Shown: positions 46,205-55,380 of the stretch, piece after piece
Position numbering within the stretch: the stretch's first letter is position 1
Layout: each line of letters opens with the position of its first letter
Assembly (NCBI GenBank): GCA_016191525.1
Contig: JACPOK010000033.1
Location: 1-64,000 of the forward strand
From: Burkholderiales bacterium
Lineage (GTDB): Bacteria > Pseudomonadota > Gammaproteobacteria > Burkholderiales > Burkholderiaceae_C
Direction: 5' to 3'
DNA: 64,000 nt
Translations under genes and position numbers: made by a program
The notes under the pieces: model-generated
Told to the model about the DNA's origin: nothing
Databases searched by the model: none
Seen by the model: the letters and a program-made list of their open reading frames with translations, nothing else

Positions 46205-47196
46205 TGCCCGCGCTGGAATTTGTTGACGGCCCGGTTGTGCTCGTCGAGTGTCTCGCTGAACTGGCTGCTGCCGTCACCCCGGGCCACGAAATAAAGCTGC
46301 TTGCCCGCCGCGGGCTGCACCGCGGCCAGCAGCGAGGGCTTGCCGGGCATGGCGATAGGCGTGGGCGGCAGGCCGGGCCGGGTGTAGGTGTTCCACGGCG
46401 TGTCGGCCTGCAGGTCGCGCTTGCGCAGGTTGCCGTCGAAGGCCGTGCCCATCCCGTAGATCACGGTGGGGTCGGTCTGCAGCGGCATGCCCACGCGCAG
46501 CCGGTTGTTGAAGACCGCCGACACCAGCGTCCGGTCGGCTGCCTTGCCGGTTTCCTTCTCGACGATGCTGGCCAGGATCAGCGCGTCCTCGGGCGTCTTC
46601 ACCACCGAGGACGGCGAGCGCTGGGCCCAGGCCGCGGCCAGGCGCTTGTCCATGGCCCGCATCGCCCGCCGCAGGATGGCGATGTCGCTTGAGCCCTTGG
46701 CGTAGGTGTAGGTGTCCGGGTAGAACCGCCCTTCCGGGTGGACGCCCGGGCGGCCCAGCAGGTTCATGAGCGCATCGTCCGCCAAGGCACGTGTGTCGGG
46801 CTTGAGCTGCTCTTCTTTTGATAGCGCGGCACGCACCTGGCGAATGTTCCAGCCTTCGATCAGCGTCACCGCGCGCAGCGACTCCTCGCCGCGGGCCAGC
46901 TTGGCCAGCAGCCGGTGCGGCGTCAGCCCGGCCTCCAGCTCGTAGCTGCCGGCCTTGATCAGCCGGTCCTGGCCGGAAAAGCGGAACCACAGGTACAGCA
47001 GGTCGGGGTTCACGTTGACGCCGGCGTCGGCCACGGCCTGGGCCACGCCGCGCGGCAGGGTGCCGGGATCGATCGACAGGTCAACCGTGGGCGCTGGCAG
47101 GCGCAGCGGCTGGTACACCCACCACAGGCCCCAGCCGCCCACGCCGAGGGCGGCAAAAGCAGCAAGCAGGAACACCGTCACCAGAAAACGCCTCAT
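46201..47196 (-). CDS. mltG: Endolytic murein transglycosylase MltG
   Basis: A 331-residue inner-membrane enzyme that cuts nascent glycan strands. One N-terminal helix ([19 protein letters not shown]) precedes a LysM-like region and the YceG domain with the catalytic Glu in [11 protein letters not shown] and the conserved YGMGTAFDG and [17 protein letters not shown]. It is the first gene of the minus-strand cluster, divergent from ygfZ over 53 bases. A weak palindromic element is read in frame at 46808-46840. Confidence 0.95.
   Translation of the reverse strand: MRRFLVTVFLLAAFAALGVGGWGLWWVYQPLRLPAPTVDLSIDPGTLPRGVAQAVADAGVNVNPDLLYLWFRFSGQDRLIKAGSYELEAGLTPHRLLAKLARGEESLRAVTLIEGWNIRQVRAALSKEEQLKPDTRALADDALMNLLGRPGVHPEGRFYPDTYTYAKGSSDIAILRRAMRAMDKRLAAAWAQRSPSSVVKTPEDALILASIVEKETGKAADRTLVSAVFNNRLRVGMPLQTDPTVIYGMGTAFDGNLRKRDLQADTPWNTYTRPGLPPTPIAMPGKPSLLAAVQPAAGKQLYFVARGDGSSQFSETLDEHNRAVNKFQRGQ
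46808..46840 (+). repeat. Possible degenerate palindromic element inside mltG
   Basis: It reads TGCTCTTCTTTTGATAGCGC, then GGCACGCACCTGG. It shares TGCT..TTTTGATAGC and CACGCAC with other copies but lacks the tail. The weakest member of the set. Confidence 0.4.
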
Positions 47197-47249
47197 CGGC
47201 TGCTGCCCCTACTCGTGGAATTAAATCGACCGACGATGATAATTCAGCC

Positions 47250-48164
47250 ATGAGCCATCTCCTGAACGGCGTTGCCCCGCTGCCCCACCTGGGCGTGATC
47301 CGCGTTGAAGGCGAGGACGCCGCCAAATTCCTGCAGGGCCAGCTGACCAATGACTTCGGCCTGCTCGATGCTTCGCAGGCCCGCCTGGCCGCGTTCTGCA
47401 CGGCCAAGGGGCGGATGCAGGCGAGCTTCGTGGGGCTCAGGCAGGGCGAGACGCAGATCCTGCTGGTGTGCAGCCGCGACGTCCTGGCCCCCACGCTGAA
47501 GCGCCTTTCGATGTTCGTGATGCGGGCCAAGGCCCGGCTGACCGACGCCACGGCGGACTTTGAACTGCGCGGCGTGGCCGGCGAGACGCTCAAGGCCCTC
47601 GGGCCGGTGCAGCCGCCGTGGACGCGCGTGGGCGCCGGCACCGCCAGCCTGGTCCACCTTTACCCGGCGGACGGGCAACCCCGGGCGCTGTGGATCGCCC
47701 CGGCTGGCGAAACGCCGCCGCCGGGGCCGGCGTTGTCCAGCGAGCTGTGGCTGTGGGGCGAGGTGCGCAGCGGCATCGCCCCCATCACGGCGCCCATCGT
47801 CGAGGCCTTTGTTCCGCAGATGCTGAACTACGAATCGGTAGGCGGCGTGAATTTCAAGAAGGGCTGCTATCCCGGCCAGGAAGTGGTGGCCCGCAGCCAG
47901 TTCCGCGGCACGCTCAAGCGCCGGGCCTATGTGGCGCATGCGCAGGAAGCCGTGCAGGCCGGCCAGGAAGTCTTTCATGAGGCGGACCCCTCGCAGCCGT
48001 GCGGCACCGTCGCCGAAGCGGCGCCCGCGCCGCAGGGCGGGTGGGATGCGATTGTCTCGATCCAGGTGGCGGCGGCCTCTGCCGGCCGGCTGAACGCGGG
48101 AGGACCCGAAGGCCCCGCCCTCGCCCTGCTGGCCCTGCCCTATTTGCTGCTCGCCGACGTCTGA
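47250..48164 (+). CDS. ygfZ: Folate-binding protein YgfZ (iron-sulfur cluster maintenance)
   Basis: A 304-residue GcvT-like tetrahydrofolate-binding protein involved in assembly or repair of certain Fe-S clusters. It has the signature KGCYPGQEVVAR near residue 206 and the N-terminal VEGEDAAKFLQGQLTND. Its last 25 bases overlap, on the opposite strand, the end of the O-antigen-ligase-like gene. Confidence 0.93.
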   Translation: MSHLLNGVAPLPHLGVIRVEGEDAAKFLQGQLTNDFGLLDASQARLAAFCTAKGRMQASFVGLRQGETQILLVCSRDVLAPTLKRLSMFVMRAKARLTDATADFELRGVAGETLKALGPVQPPWTRVGAGTASLVHLYPADGQPRALWIAPAGETPPPGPALSSELWLWGEVRSGIAPITAPIVEAFVPQMLNYESVGGVNFKKGCYPGQEVVARSQFRGTLKRRAYVAHAQEAVQAGQEVFHEADPSQPCGTVAEAAPAPQGGWDAIVSIQVAAASAGRLNAGGPEGPALALLALPYLLLADV

Positions 48165-50569
48165 GCGGGGGCGGGGGCAGGGGCAGGGGCAGGGGCAGGG
48201 GCAGGGGCAGGGGCAGGGGCAGGGGCGGGTGCCGGCACTGCGTTCGGGAAACCCACCCTGGCCCAGAAAGCGGGCGGAATCTGCGACAGCAAGGCCTGGC
48301 GCTCGGGCACCGGCGTCAGCTCCATTCCCTGCTTGAAATTCGCCAGCGCCTTGGCCTGGTCGTTGATGGCCGTCGAATACATGTTGCCCAGCTGGACGTA
48401 GCCGTTGGCCCGGCTGCCGGGCCAGTTGGCCATGCGAACTTCCATGGCCTTGAAGGCGAGCGGGAAATCGCCCTTGCGCCAGGCCAGGATGAAAGCGGCG
48501 TTGGCCAGGTCATAGTCGTAGATGCCTTTGTCGATGGCATCCTTGGCCAGATCGTAGGACTTGGTTTCCTGGCCGCTGCGGCTTAGCAGGACCACTTCGA
48601 GCGAGCGGACGGAAGGCGCGCGGGGCTGGACCTTGCGCGCACGTTCCAGGTACTCCAGCGCCTTGGGGGTGTTGCCGGTAGACGCATAGCCGCGCGCGAT
48701 GTTGCTCATGATCGCCACCACGTACGGGCGCGATGAAATCACCGTCTCCCACACCCAGGTGGCATCTTTCCAGTCGCCCCACTTGGCCATCTCGTCGGCC
48801 ACCATGGGCGTGATCTTGCGGTAGTGCGGGTTGATGTCCGTGCCTTCCTTGATCAGCTTGATCATCTCCGCCTTGGACTTGTCCCACTTCGGGTTGTTGT
48901 AGTCGCTCGAGGCCGTGATGGTCAGGGCTATCTTGGTCGCCTTGACGATTTTTTGCTCGGACTCGGCGGCCTGCTGGGTGATGTACGCGGCCAAGGCGAG
49001 GCAAACCATGGTGAAGATGGCCATGCCCTGCGAATAGGCGGGCCGCCATTTAAGGCGTTGGGCTGAAACTATCCCCGTAAAACCCAGCCGCGCGTCGGAT
49101 GCGGCCAGCACTCCCAGGCACAAGGCGAACAGTGCCCCGGTGCTGGCCATGCGCCAGGGGAAACCCACGTTGCTCACGATGAAAAGGGCCAGTAGCGCAG
49201 TGAGCGCAACCGCGCGGTAAGGCGCTTCGGCGTCCGCCTCCTGAGACCGGTAACGGATGGTCCGGAAGGCTGCCCAGGTCAGATAGGACAACAGCAATGC
49301 CAGGAATATCCAGCCGGCCAGCCCGTATTCGGCCAGCAGCTGCAGGAATTCGTTGTGGACGTAGTAGTCGGTTTCCAGCTGCGAGCCGTCAGCCTGGTAA
49401 AGGGGTATGTCACTTTCCCAGGCGCCGGCGCCCACGCCGGTCAGGGGCCGTTTCTCGATGATGCGCGCGGTGGCCTTCCACATCACGAAGCGAACCCCGA
49501 GCGAGCCGTCATCAACGGAAATCTTGGCGGTTCGCTTGAAGCCCCGCTGCAGCGCGTTCATGCCGCGGCCTTCGCTGACGTGCTCTTCAATGAGCTTGGG
49601 ATTGCCCGTGGAAATCAAGCCGAGCCCGATCACCGTGGCCAGGATGAGGCCGATGGCCAGAATCCGGGTACCGGCATCCCAGGTGTAAAACGCAAATTGC
49701 TTGCGGTAGATGATCCCGATCACGGGCAAAACGAGGGCCAGCTGCGTCCACATGGCCGACAGCGCCCCCCGGGTACCCGTCATGAGGATGGCAACGATGA
49801 CGAACGCCCCGGTCAGCGACAGCAGCGCCACCTGCCCCGACTTGCGGGCTTTGGCAAGAAGGACGGCAGAAAAAGGCAAGGTGCAGACCGCGAATTCCGC
49901 GAAAAAGTTGCGATTGACAAACGTGGACGCAGGGTTAGGGCCCTGCGGGAAGTACTTGAAGTCAAACCAGAACTGAAGCGCCGTCCAGAGCGATGCGACG
50001 ACGGCCCCCCAGTGGATCCCCCAGGCCAGCATGGGTAACCGGTCTCGCGAAAGCGTATTGAGGCCCAGCCACACCAAAAGGCTGAATATGAACCAGCGGA
50101 TGGCTTCCACCCCGGCCAGGTAGGTATGCGACCACGCCATGCTGCCAAGCGCATACGCCATCAGCAGCATCGGCAGCCACATCAAGGCGTGCCACCGCAA
50201 TCCCTCGCGGCGCGTGCGCTGGCGCCAGAAGAACAGGAGGGTTGCGGCCAGCGCGCTGAACGATACGACGATGGACTTGAGCGTGTCCTGCAGCATCTCT
50301 TCATGCGGCACACCGATGGCGGGCGCCAGGAAGATGCACAGGGCAAGGATCAGCGCGGTCCAGTCGCCGCGCTCCACTTCAACGGGCAGGCTCAGGCCGG
50401 CAGCCTGAGGCTTGGCCGCGGCGGCTTGACGGCTGCCCCGGTTAGCCCCGGAGTCGCTGGCAGCTTCCCCCGTGGATGGCCGCAAAACCGCTGCGCCACC
50501 GCCCGACATCTCTGCAGCAACATCGCCTGCGGTTTGTGTTCTGTCGGAATTTCGTCTTTTCTTTGCCAT
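48140..50569 (-). CDS. O-antigen ligase / PglL-like membrane protein with TPR tail
   Basis: An 809-residue protein. A charged N-terminal 65 residues precede about 12 membrane helices. The Wzy_C-type loop has MTGTRGALSAMW, RFVMWKATARIIEKRPLTGVGAG and YYVHNEFLQLLAEYGLAG, motifs of O-antigen ligases and O-oligosaccharyltransferases. After about residue 540 comes a soluble, periplasmic TPR-like region (NIARGYASTGNTPKALEYLE). The tail is about 13 Pro-Ala pairs encoded by a GGGGCA repeat at 48174-48221. It probably transfers lipid-linked glycan to lipid A core or to protein; the TPR part is more in line with a protein-directed enzyme, but this is inference. Confidence 0.85.
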   Translation of the reverse strand: MAKKRRNSDRTQTAGDVAAEMSGGGAAVLRPSTGEAASDSGANRGSRQAAAAKPQAAGLSLPVEVERGDWTALILALCIFLAPAIGVPHEEMLQDTLKSIVVSFSALAATLLFFWRQRTRREGLRWHALMWLPMLLMAYALGSMAWSHTYLAGVEAIRWFIFSLLVWLGLNTLSRDRLPMLAWGIHWGAVVASLWTALQFWFDFKYFPQGPNPASTFVNRNFFAEFAVCTLPFSAVLLAKARKSGQVALLSLTGAFVIVAILMTGTRGALSAMWTQLALVLPVIGIIYRKQFAFYTWDAGTRILAIGLILATVIGLGLISTGNPKLIEEHVSEGRGMNALQRGFKRTAKISVDDGSLGVRFVMWKATARIIEKRPLTGVGAGAWESDIPLYQADGSQLETDYYVHNEFLQLLAEYGLAGWIFLALLLSYLTWAAFRTIRYRSQEADAEAPYRAVALTALLALFIVSNVGFPWRMASTGALFALCLGVLAASDARLGFTGIVSAQRLKWRPAYSQGMAIFTMVCLALAAYITQQAAESEQKIVKATKIALTITASSDYNNPKWDKSKAEMIKLIKEGTDINPHYRKITPMVADEMAKWGDWKDATWVWETVISSRPYVVAIMSNIARGYASTGNTPKALEYLERARKVQPRAPSVRSLEVVLLSRSGQETKSYDLAKDAIDKGIYDYDLANAAFILAWRKGDFPLAFKAMEVRMANWPGSRANGYVQLGNMYSTAINDQAKALANFKQGMELTPVPERQALLSQIPPAFWARVGFPNAVPAPAPAPAPAPAPAPAPAPAPAPAQTSASSK
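48174..48227. repeat. Hexanucleotide tandem repeat (GGGGCA)8 plus one variant
   Basis: Eight perfect GGGGCA units at 48174-48221 and a GGGGCG at 48222-48227. On the minus strand they encode Ala-Pro pairs. Gain or loss of units keeps the frame and changes only the tail length of the ligase-like protein. Confidence 0.95.
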
Positions 50570-50620
50570 GGGGATCGTTTTGCTTACAACCCCCTATTGT
50601 CGCCGGTTCATGGCCGGCTC

Positions 50621-51514
50621 TTACAGGCGGGAGGGGATGCCGGCCAACAACGGCAGCACCATTTCGATGTGTGGGATGCCCGCCTCGCTGAAAGGTTCAC
50701 CCCGCGCCGTGAATCCCGCCGCCGCGTAGAAGCTGGCTGCGCTGCGCTGCGCATGCAGCATGGCCTCCCGGTCGCCCCGCGCCGTGGCGGCGCCCAACAG
50801 GGCCTGTAGCACCTGCCCGCCCACGCCCGAGCCGCGCAGCACCCGGTGCACCGCCATCCGCCCGATCTTCGCGACGCCCGGCGAATGCTGCAGCAGCCGG
50901 CCGGTCGCCAGGGGCTGGCCCAGCCCGTTGCAGGCCACGGCATGGATGGCGGCTGCGTCAGCCTCGTCCCATTCCAGGTCGGCCGGAATCCGCTGCTCCT
51001 CCACGAAAACCTCGGTGCGGATTCGCGATGCATCGGCGCCCAGCAGATTCCAGGCGCCGGTTTTCACCGTCACCATGGGCGCGCCGGCCTCGTAGCCTTC
51101 CAGGATCGCACGCAGCGCCGGCGGCACCGGCTTCGAGGTCTGGGTGGCCGGATCGGCGAAAACATAAACCAGCTCGCAGGTGATGAGCAATTGCTCGGCC
51201 CGGTAGATGGCGCCGGTGAACAGCATCGAGGAGTTGCCGATGCGCGCACATTTCAGGGCCACGTCCAGCCGGTCGTCCATGCGGGCGGAGGCATTGAATT
51301 CCACGGTGGCCTTTTTCACGTACAGGTCGCCCCCCAGCAGGTGCATGGCTTCCTCGTAGGGCAGCGCCAGCGCGCGCCAGTAGTCCGCCACCGCGGTGTC
51401 GAAGTACATCAGGTAGTGCGCATTGAAGACGATCTTCTGCATGTCCACCTCCGCCCAGCGCACGCGCAGGCGGTGAACAAAGCGGAAGTCCTTGCGGTCG
51501 GGTGTTGCAGCCAT
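50621..51514 (-). CDS. Thioesterase (YbgC-like) fused to a GNAT acetyltransferase
   Basis: A 297-residue fusion. Residues 1-135 are a hotdog-fold acyl-CoA thioesterase (FVHRLRVRWAEVDMQKIVFN, then AHYLMYFDTAVADYW, with the catalytic Asp in AEVD). Residues about 148-295 are a GNAT N-acetyltransferase (RTEVFVEEQRIPADLEWDEAD; IGRMAVHRVLRGSGVGGQVL as the acetyl-CoA loop). Both active regions look intact. The partner substrates are unknown. It lies 7 bases from the RmlD-like gene on the same strand. Confidence 0.87.
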   Translation of the reverse strand: MAATPDRKDFRFVHRLRVRWAEVDMQKIVFNAHYLMYFDTAVADYWRALALPYEEAMHLLGGDLYVKKATVEFNASARMDDRLDVALKCARIGNSSMLFTGAIYRAEQLLITCELVYVFADPATQTSKPVPPALRAILEGYEAGAPMVTVKTGAWNLLGADASRIRTEVFVEEQRIPADLEWDEADAAAIHAVACNGLGQPLATGRLLQHSPGVAKIGRMAVHRVLRGSGVGGQVLQALLGAATARGDREAMLHAQRSAASFYAAAGFTARGEPFSEAGIPHIEMVLPLLAGIPSRL

Positions 51515-51520
51515 GGCGGT

Positions 51521-52429
51521 TCAGGTGGATTGCAGGAAATGGGCGCGGACCGCATCGGCGCAGGCGTCGCCGGCGGGCCGCAGGACGATGCCGAAATCGC
51601 GCGCCAGCCGGGCACAGCGCATCGACGTGTCCAGCGGCCGGGGCTCGAACATGGGCAGGTCGCCCAGCCGGCAATCGGCCAACTGGGCTTTCACCGGCGC
51701 ATGGCGGGCGTATTCGGCGGCCATGCGCGCCATCAGCTCGCTTCGGCTGAGGCGCTCCGGACCGGCCACGTGGTACAGGCCGCGCGCGCCGCCGCGCGCC
51801 AGCGTAGCGATAGCCCGGGCCGCATCGCCCGCCGAAGCAGGCGTGAAGTACTGGTCAATGGCGCAAGGCAGCGGGCCGGGGCGGCCCAGCGCCTGGATGC
51901 AGCCAAAGAGAAAGCCGCGGGGCTGGGGCCGGTCTTCCATGAGTTTGGGCAGCCGGATGACCAGCGACGGTTCGCCCGAAGCCTGCAGGTACTGCTCGAC
52001 GGCCAGCTTTTGCCTGCCGTATTCCAGGATCGGGCGGGCTTGGTCGCCTTCGGCCCACCAGGCGCGGCTGCCGTCGAATACGCCATCGCTGGAAATGAAG
52101 ACCGGCACGAGGCCGAGCGCGCGTGTCTCGTCGATAAGCCGGATGACACCTGCCACGTTGACCGCGGCGCTGCCCAGCGGATCCCGCGCGCAATCGTCGA
52201 TGGCCGTGATCCCGGCCATGATCACGGCGCATCCCCGGCCGCCCGGCCTGCCTGCCAGCAGATTGGCAACCGGGGTGGCAAGGGCATCGAAAAAGACGGT
52301 GCCGGCGCGCGGATGGGCATGGTGCGTCGCGACGACATGATCGCCGGCGAAGGCGGCCGCCAACTCAACGCCCAGGGTGCCCGAAGCGCCGATCAGCAAG
52401 GTGGTGCGGTCTCTGGAAGTCTCAATCAC
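51521..52429 (-). CDS. RmlD-like NAD(P)-dependent sugar reductase/SDR
   Basis: A 302-residue short-chain dehydrogenase resembling dTDP-4-dehydrorhamnose reductase. It has the nucleotide-binding GASGTLG, VFISSDGVFDG and the catalytic YGRQK motif. It is first in a minus-strand pair with the thioesterase-GNAT gene and divergent from the sugar-locus flippase gene over 113 bases. That gap contains a TATACT (52457-52462) without a well-spaced -35. It could belong to rhamnose-like sugar synthesis, but no rmlABC is in view. Confidence 0.8.
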   Translation of the reverse strand: MIETSRDRTTLLIGASGTLGVELAAAFAGDHVVATHHAHPRAGTVFFDALATPVANLLAGRPGGRGCAVIMAGITAIDDCARDPLGSAAVNVAGVIRLIDETRALGLVPVFISSDGVFDGSRAWWAEGDQARPILEYGRQKLAVEQYLQASGEPSLVIRLPKLMEDRPQPRGFLFGCIQALGRPGPLPCAIDQYFTPASAGDAARAIATLARGGARGLYHVAGPERLSRSELMARMAAEYARHAPVKAQLADCRLGDLPMFEPRPLDTSMRCARLARDFGIVLRPAGDACADAVRAHFLQST

Positions 52430-52542
52430 AGGCGGCCTTGCGTGGTGCCTGCCGAGTATACTGACCGGCCTTTCTGAACGACCTTCACGGACTCTCCCGG
52501 TGACAGGCGCGTGGGATTGAACAGGCGGGAAAAAAGCGTCGT

Positions 52543-53502
52543 ATGTGGAGGATCGTTCTAGCGGTCAAGGTCATCGTGACCATCGGTCTGCTCGCCTGGC
52601 TTGTCTCCAAGGTCGATCCGGCCAGCCTGCTGCAGCAGCTCACGCGCGGCGACGCCCTCCTGCTTCTCGCCGGCACCGCCGTCCTGGCCTTGAGTCCCCT
52701 TCTGGGCGCGCTGCGCTGGCGGCTGATCCTGCGGCGTCTGGGCGCGGCCCTGCCCACCGCAGGCGTCGTTCAATGGACCTATGCCGGCGTCTTCTTCAAC
52801 CAGGTGCTGCCTGCCACCGTGGGTGGCGACGGCCTGCGGATCTGGCTGGCTTCCCGTGCCGGCGCCCCGCTGGCCACGGTGGTCAACAGCGTCGTGCTTG
52901 ACCGGGCCGCGATGGTCCTGAGCCTGGTGGCCCTGGTGGTGGCCAGCGCGCCCTGGTTCGGCGCGCTGGTGCCGCGGCCGCAGCTGATCCTGCTGGGCGC
53001 GCTGCTGCTGGGCGGCGCCGCCGGCGGCCTGGCTTTCGTGATGGCGGCGGACGCCATGCCCAAGTCGTTCTTGCGCTGGCGGCTCGCGCGCTGGGTCGCA
53101 TCGCTGTCCCGCGACACGCGCAGCCTGTTCCTCAACCTGCGCTCGGGCCCTGGCATCGTGCTGCTTTCGGTGGCCAGCGTCATCAACATCATGCTGAGCA
53201 TCTGCCTGTTCGCCCTGGCGTTCGGCGCCCGCGCCAGCGGCCTCGAAATCCTGGTGCTGCTGCCCCCGGTGATCGCGGCCAGCACCCTGCCCATCTCGAT
53301 CGGCGGCTGGGGCACACGCGAAGTGGCGATGATCGCCGCCCTGGGCACCATTGGCATCCCCGCGGAAACCGCGGTGCTGGCGTCGGTTTGGCTGGGGCTG
53401 GCCAGCATCGTCACCTCGCTCCCGGGCGCGTTCTTCCATTTCTTCAGCCCCAAGGCCACCCGCCCCTCGCGCGCCGAGCTGGCGCACGGCGCCGACTCAT
53501 GA
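52543..53502 (+). CDS. LPG-synthase-TM / UPF0104-type integral membrane protein (flippase-like)
   Basis: A 319-residue protein with about eight helices, the pattern of the lysylphosphatidylglycerol synthase membrane domain family: RWRLILRRLG, FFNQVLPATVGGDGLRIWLA, LDRAAMVLSL and PISIGGWGTREVAMIA. Stand-alone members are often found in polysaccharide loci and proposed to flip lipid-linked precursors. It is the first gene of the plus-strand sugar locus; its stop overlaps the next start (ATGA). Confidence 0.83.
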   Translation: MWRIVLAVKVIVTIGLLAWLVSKVDPASLLQQLTRGDALLLLAGTAVLALSPLLGALRWRLILRRLGAALPTAGVVQWTYAGVFFNQVLPATVGGDGLRIWLASRAGAPLATVVNSVVLDRAAMVLSLVALVVASAPWFGALVPRPQLILLGALLLGGAAGGLAFVMAADAMPKSFLRWRLARWVASLSRDTRSLFLNLRSGPGIVLLSVASVINIMLSICLFALAFGARASGLEILVLLPPVIAASTLPISIGGWGTREVAMIAALGTIGIPAETAVLASVWLGLASIVTSLPGAFFHFFSPKATRPSRAELAHGADS

Positions 53503-54032
53503 GCGTGGCCGGGATCGATTTCGCCATGCCGGCGCCGGTGGCCCTGGCCATCGCCAATGCCCTGCTGTTCCCGCTCTGGCTGGCCGCCACCAGCCGCCTG
53601 CCGTCGCTGGCCGAGAAGCACGCCACGCGCTTCGTGGTGAGCGCCGTCGCCACCGTGGTCCTCTGGGCAGTGGCCACCGCCGCGGCCCCGGCCGCCGGCA
53701 TGGCGGGCTGGCTGGCCGGCCTGTGTGTCACCCTGGGCGCGCTGCTGTTCTACCTGGAAGTCTGGGCTTTGATGACGCGCGGCTACACGCTGGGCATCCT
53801 GCTCACGCTGCTGAAGTCCGGCAAACCCTTGACCGCGCAGGAGCTCTTTGACGGCTACCGGGACGGTGAAGGCCTGGGCTGGATCATGCGGCACCGCCTG
53901 GGCGGCCTGTGCGCCACCGGCTTCATCCAGCGCGACGGCGACCGGCTGACGCTGGCACCGGGCAAGGGCGTCTTCATTGCCCGGCTGCAGCGCTTGTGCG
54001 CGGCCGTCCTGGGCCTGAAGCGGACGGGCTGA
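53499..54032 (+). CDS. Small membrane protein with C-terminal winged-helix-like segment
   Basis: A 177-residue protein. Three hydrophobic helices (about 10-30, 45-75, 78-105) are followed by a soluble C-terminal part (LTAQELFDGYRDGEGLGWIM; LCATGFIQRDGDRLTLAPG) whose helix-turn-strand order resembles a winged helix with a terminal beta-hairpin. Function not recognised. It is coupled to the flippase gene by an ATGA overlap. The next gene has the same layout, so the two may pair. Confidence 0.7.
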   Translation: MSVAGIDFAMPAPVALAIANALLFPLWLAATSRLPSLAEKHATRFVVSAVATVVLWAVATAAAPAAGMAGWLAGLCVTLGALLFYLEVWALMTRGYTLGILLTLLKSGKPLTAQELFDGYRDGEGLGWIMRHRLGGLCATGFIQRDGDRLTLAPGKGVFIARLQRLCAAVLGLKRTG

Positions 54033-54039
54033 CTCGGCC

Positions 54040-54528
54040 ATGGGTGCAAGCGGCTTCACTCAGGGAATCGTGGCGTTCGGCGCCTATGTGCTGCTGGTGC
54101 TGGCCGCGCTGCGGCTTGCGCCGCGGGTCGAGCCCGCGTTGGTGGCGGTCGCGGCGGCCTTTGTCGCATGCATCGCCGCGTTGCCGGCGCTGTCCGTGCT
54201 GGCGCCCGGCTTCAATTTCTGGGTCTACCTGGTGAGCTACTGGTTCCTGGCCACCTGCTTCCTGATGGCCTTTGGCGCCGTATACAAGTCCTTGTCACTG
54301 CGCATCCTGGCCGACCTGCTGGCCAGGCCGGGGCGCAGCGACGACTACCAGGACATCTTTTCGCGTTATCTTGTCGAGGACAGCTACCAGAACCGGCTTT
54401 CGGTCATCCGCGACAAGGGCCTGGTGACCGTCACGGGCGGCAGCTACGAGCTGGCCGAACCCGGCCGCCGGCTGGCCCGCAGGGTGCAAAAGGTGCAGCT
54501 GTGGTTCGGCATTACCCGCAGCGGCTGA
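54040..54528 (+). CDS. Second small membrane protein with C-terminal winged-helix-like segment
   Basis: A 162-residue protein. Three hydrophobic helices (about 8-28, 32-55, 60-85) are followed by a soluble part (YQDIFSRYLVEDSYQNRLSV; DKGLVTVTGGSYELAEPGRR) similar in plan to the neighbour's tail: a helical pair, then a G-L/F-V/I strand and hairpin. Direct sequence identity between the two is low. Function unknown; it may act in membrane organisation of the glycosyltransferase that follows. Confidence 0.7.
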   Translation: MGASGFTQGIVAFGAYVLLVLAALRLAPRVEPALVAVAAAFVACIAALPALSVLAPGFNFWVYLVSYWFLATCFLMAFGAVYKSLSLRILADLLARPGRSDDYQDIFSRYLVEDSYQNRLSVIRDKGLVTVTGGSYELAEPGRRLARRVQKVQLWFGITRSG

Positions 54529-54549
54529 GGCTATCGATGAAAGGCGTTC

Positions 54550-55317
54550 ATGGCATTGGTTGAAATCACGCGCGACGGCGGACGGCTGCCCGTCCCCGAC
54601 CATCCGGCGGACCCGTTGACGTTCTCGTTCTTCATCCCCTGCTACAACGAGGAGAAGAACGTCGTCAACGTGGTCGAGAAGCTGGCCACGGTCGCGGCGC
54701 GGCTGAACGCCGCCTACGAGATCCTGGTCTTCGACGACTGCTCGAAGGACGGCACGGTGCAGGCCGTGCGCAACTGCCAGCAGGCGCGCCCCGACGTCCC
54801 GTTGCGGCTGTTCTCCAATTCCACCAACCAGGGCGTGGCCCGCAACTTCATCGAAGGCGCCTTCCAGGGCCGGGGCAAGCATTACCGGGTGGTGATGGGC
54901 GACGACGTCGAGTCGGTGGAGACGCTGGAAAAAATCCTCAGCCAGGCCGGCAATGCCGACATCATCATTCCCTACCACTCGCAGGTGACGGGGCGGCCCT
55001 TCCACCGCAAGGTGATTTCCCGGCTCTACACGGTGCTGGTCAATATCGCCAGCAAGCGAAAGCTGCGCTACTACAACGGCTCGCCCCTGTTCCTGCGGCG
55101 CGATGCGTTGCGCTTCCACGTCGAAGCCACCGGCCTGGGCTTCCAGGCCGAGTTCCTGCTGCGCCTGCTGCAGGAAGGCCGCTCGTTCATTGAAATTCCC
55201 GTGGTCGCCAGCGACCGCGAGGGCTCCACCTCGCTGAACCTGCGCAACTTCGTGTCGGTGGGCTATTCGATCTTCAAGATCTACATGCGCCGCCTGTCAG
55301 GTCGCGACGCCGCCTGA
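54550..55317 (+). CDS. Family 2 glycosyltransferase
   Basis: A 255-residue inverting GT-A glycosyltransferase. It has FFIPCYNEEKNVVNVVEKL and VFDDCSKDGT, the donor-binding GDDVES in place of a classic DXD, and NGSPLFLRRDALRF. It is of the dolichol-phosphate-mannose-synthase type but lacks C-terminal membrane helices, so the neighbouring membrane proteins may anchor it. It could load a sugar on a lipid carrier or extend a glycan. Confidence 0.85.
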   Translation: MALVEITRDGGRLPVPDHPADPLTFSFFIPCYNEEKNVVNVVEKLATVAARLNAAYEILVFDDCSKDGTVQAVRNCQQARPDVPLRLFSNSTNQGVARNFIEGAFQGRGKHYRVVMGDDVESVETLEKILSQAGNADIIIPYHSQVTGRPFHRKVISRLYTVLVNIASKRKLRYYNGSPLFLRRDALRFHVEATGLGFQAEFLLRLLQEGRSFIEIPVVASDREGSTSLNLRNFVSVGYSIFKIYMRRLSGRDAA

Positions 55318-55380
55318 GGCCCGCGGGGCCGCAATTTATACTCGGGGCCAGGCGTGCACCGCGCGCGGAAAGACCCATTC

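Noticed and set aside
51798..51822. GCGTAGCGATAGCCCGGGCC in the RmlD-like gene as a repeat copy
   Set aside because: Too short a match and no hairpin spacing like the others.
52438..52462. TTGCGT...TATACT as a promoter for the flippase gene
   Set aside because: Spacing is only 13 bases; at most a lone -10 element.
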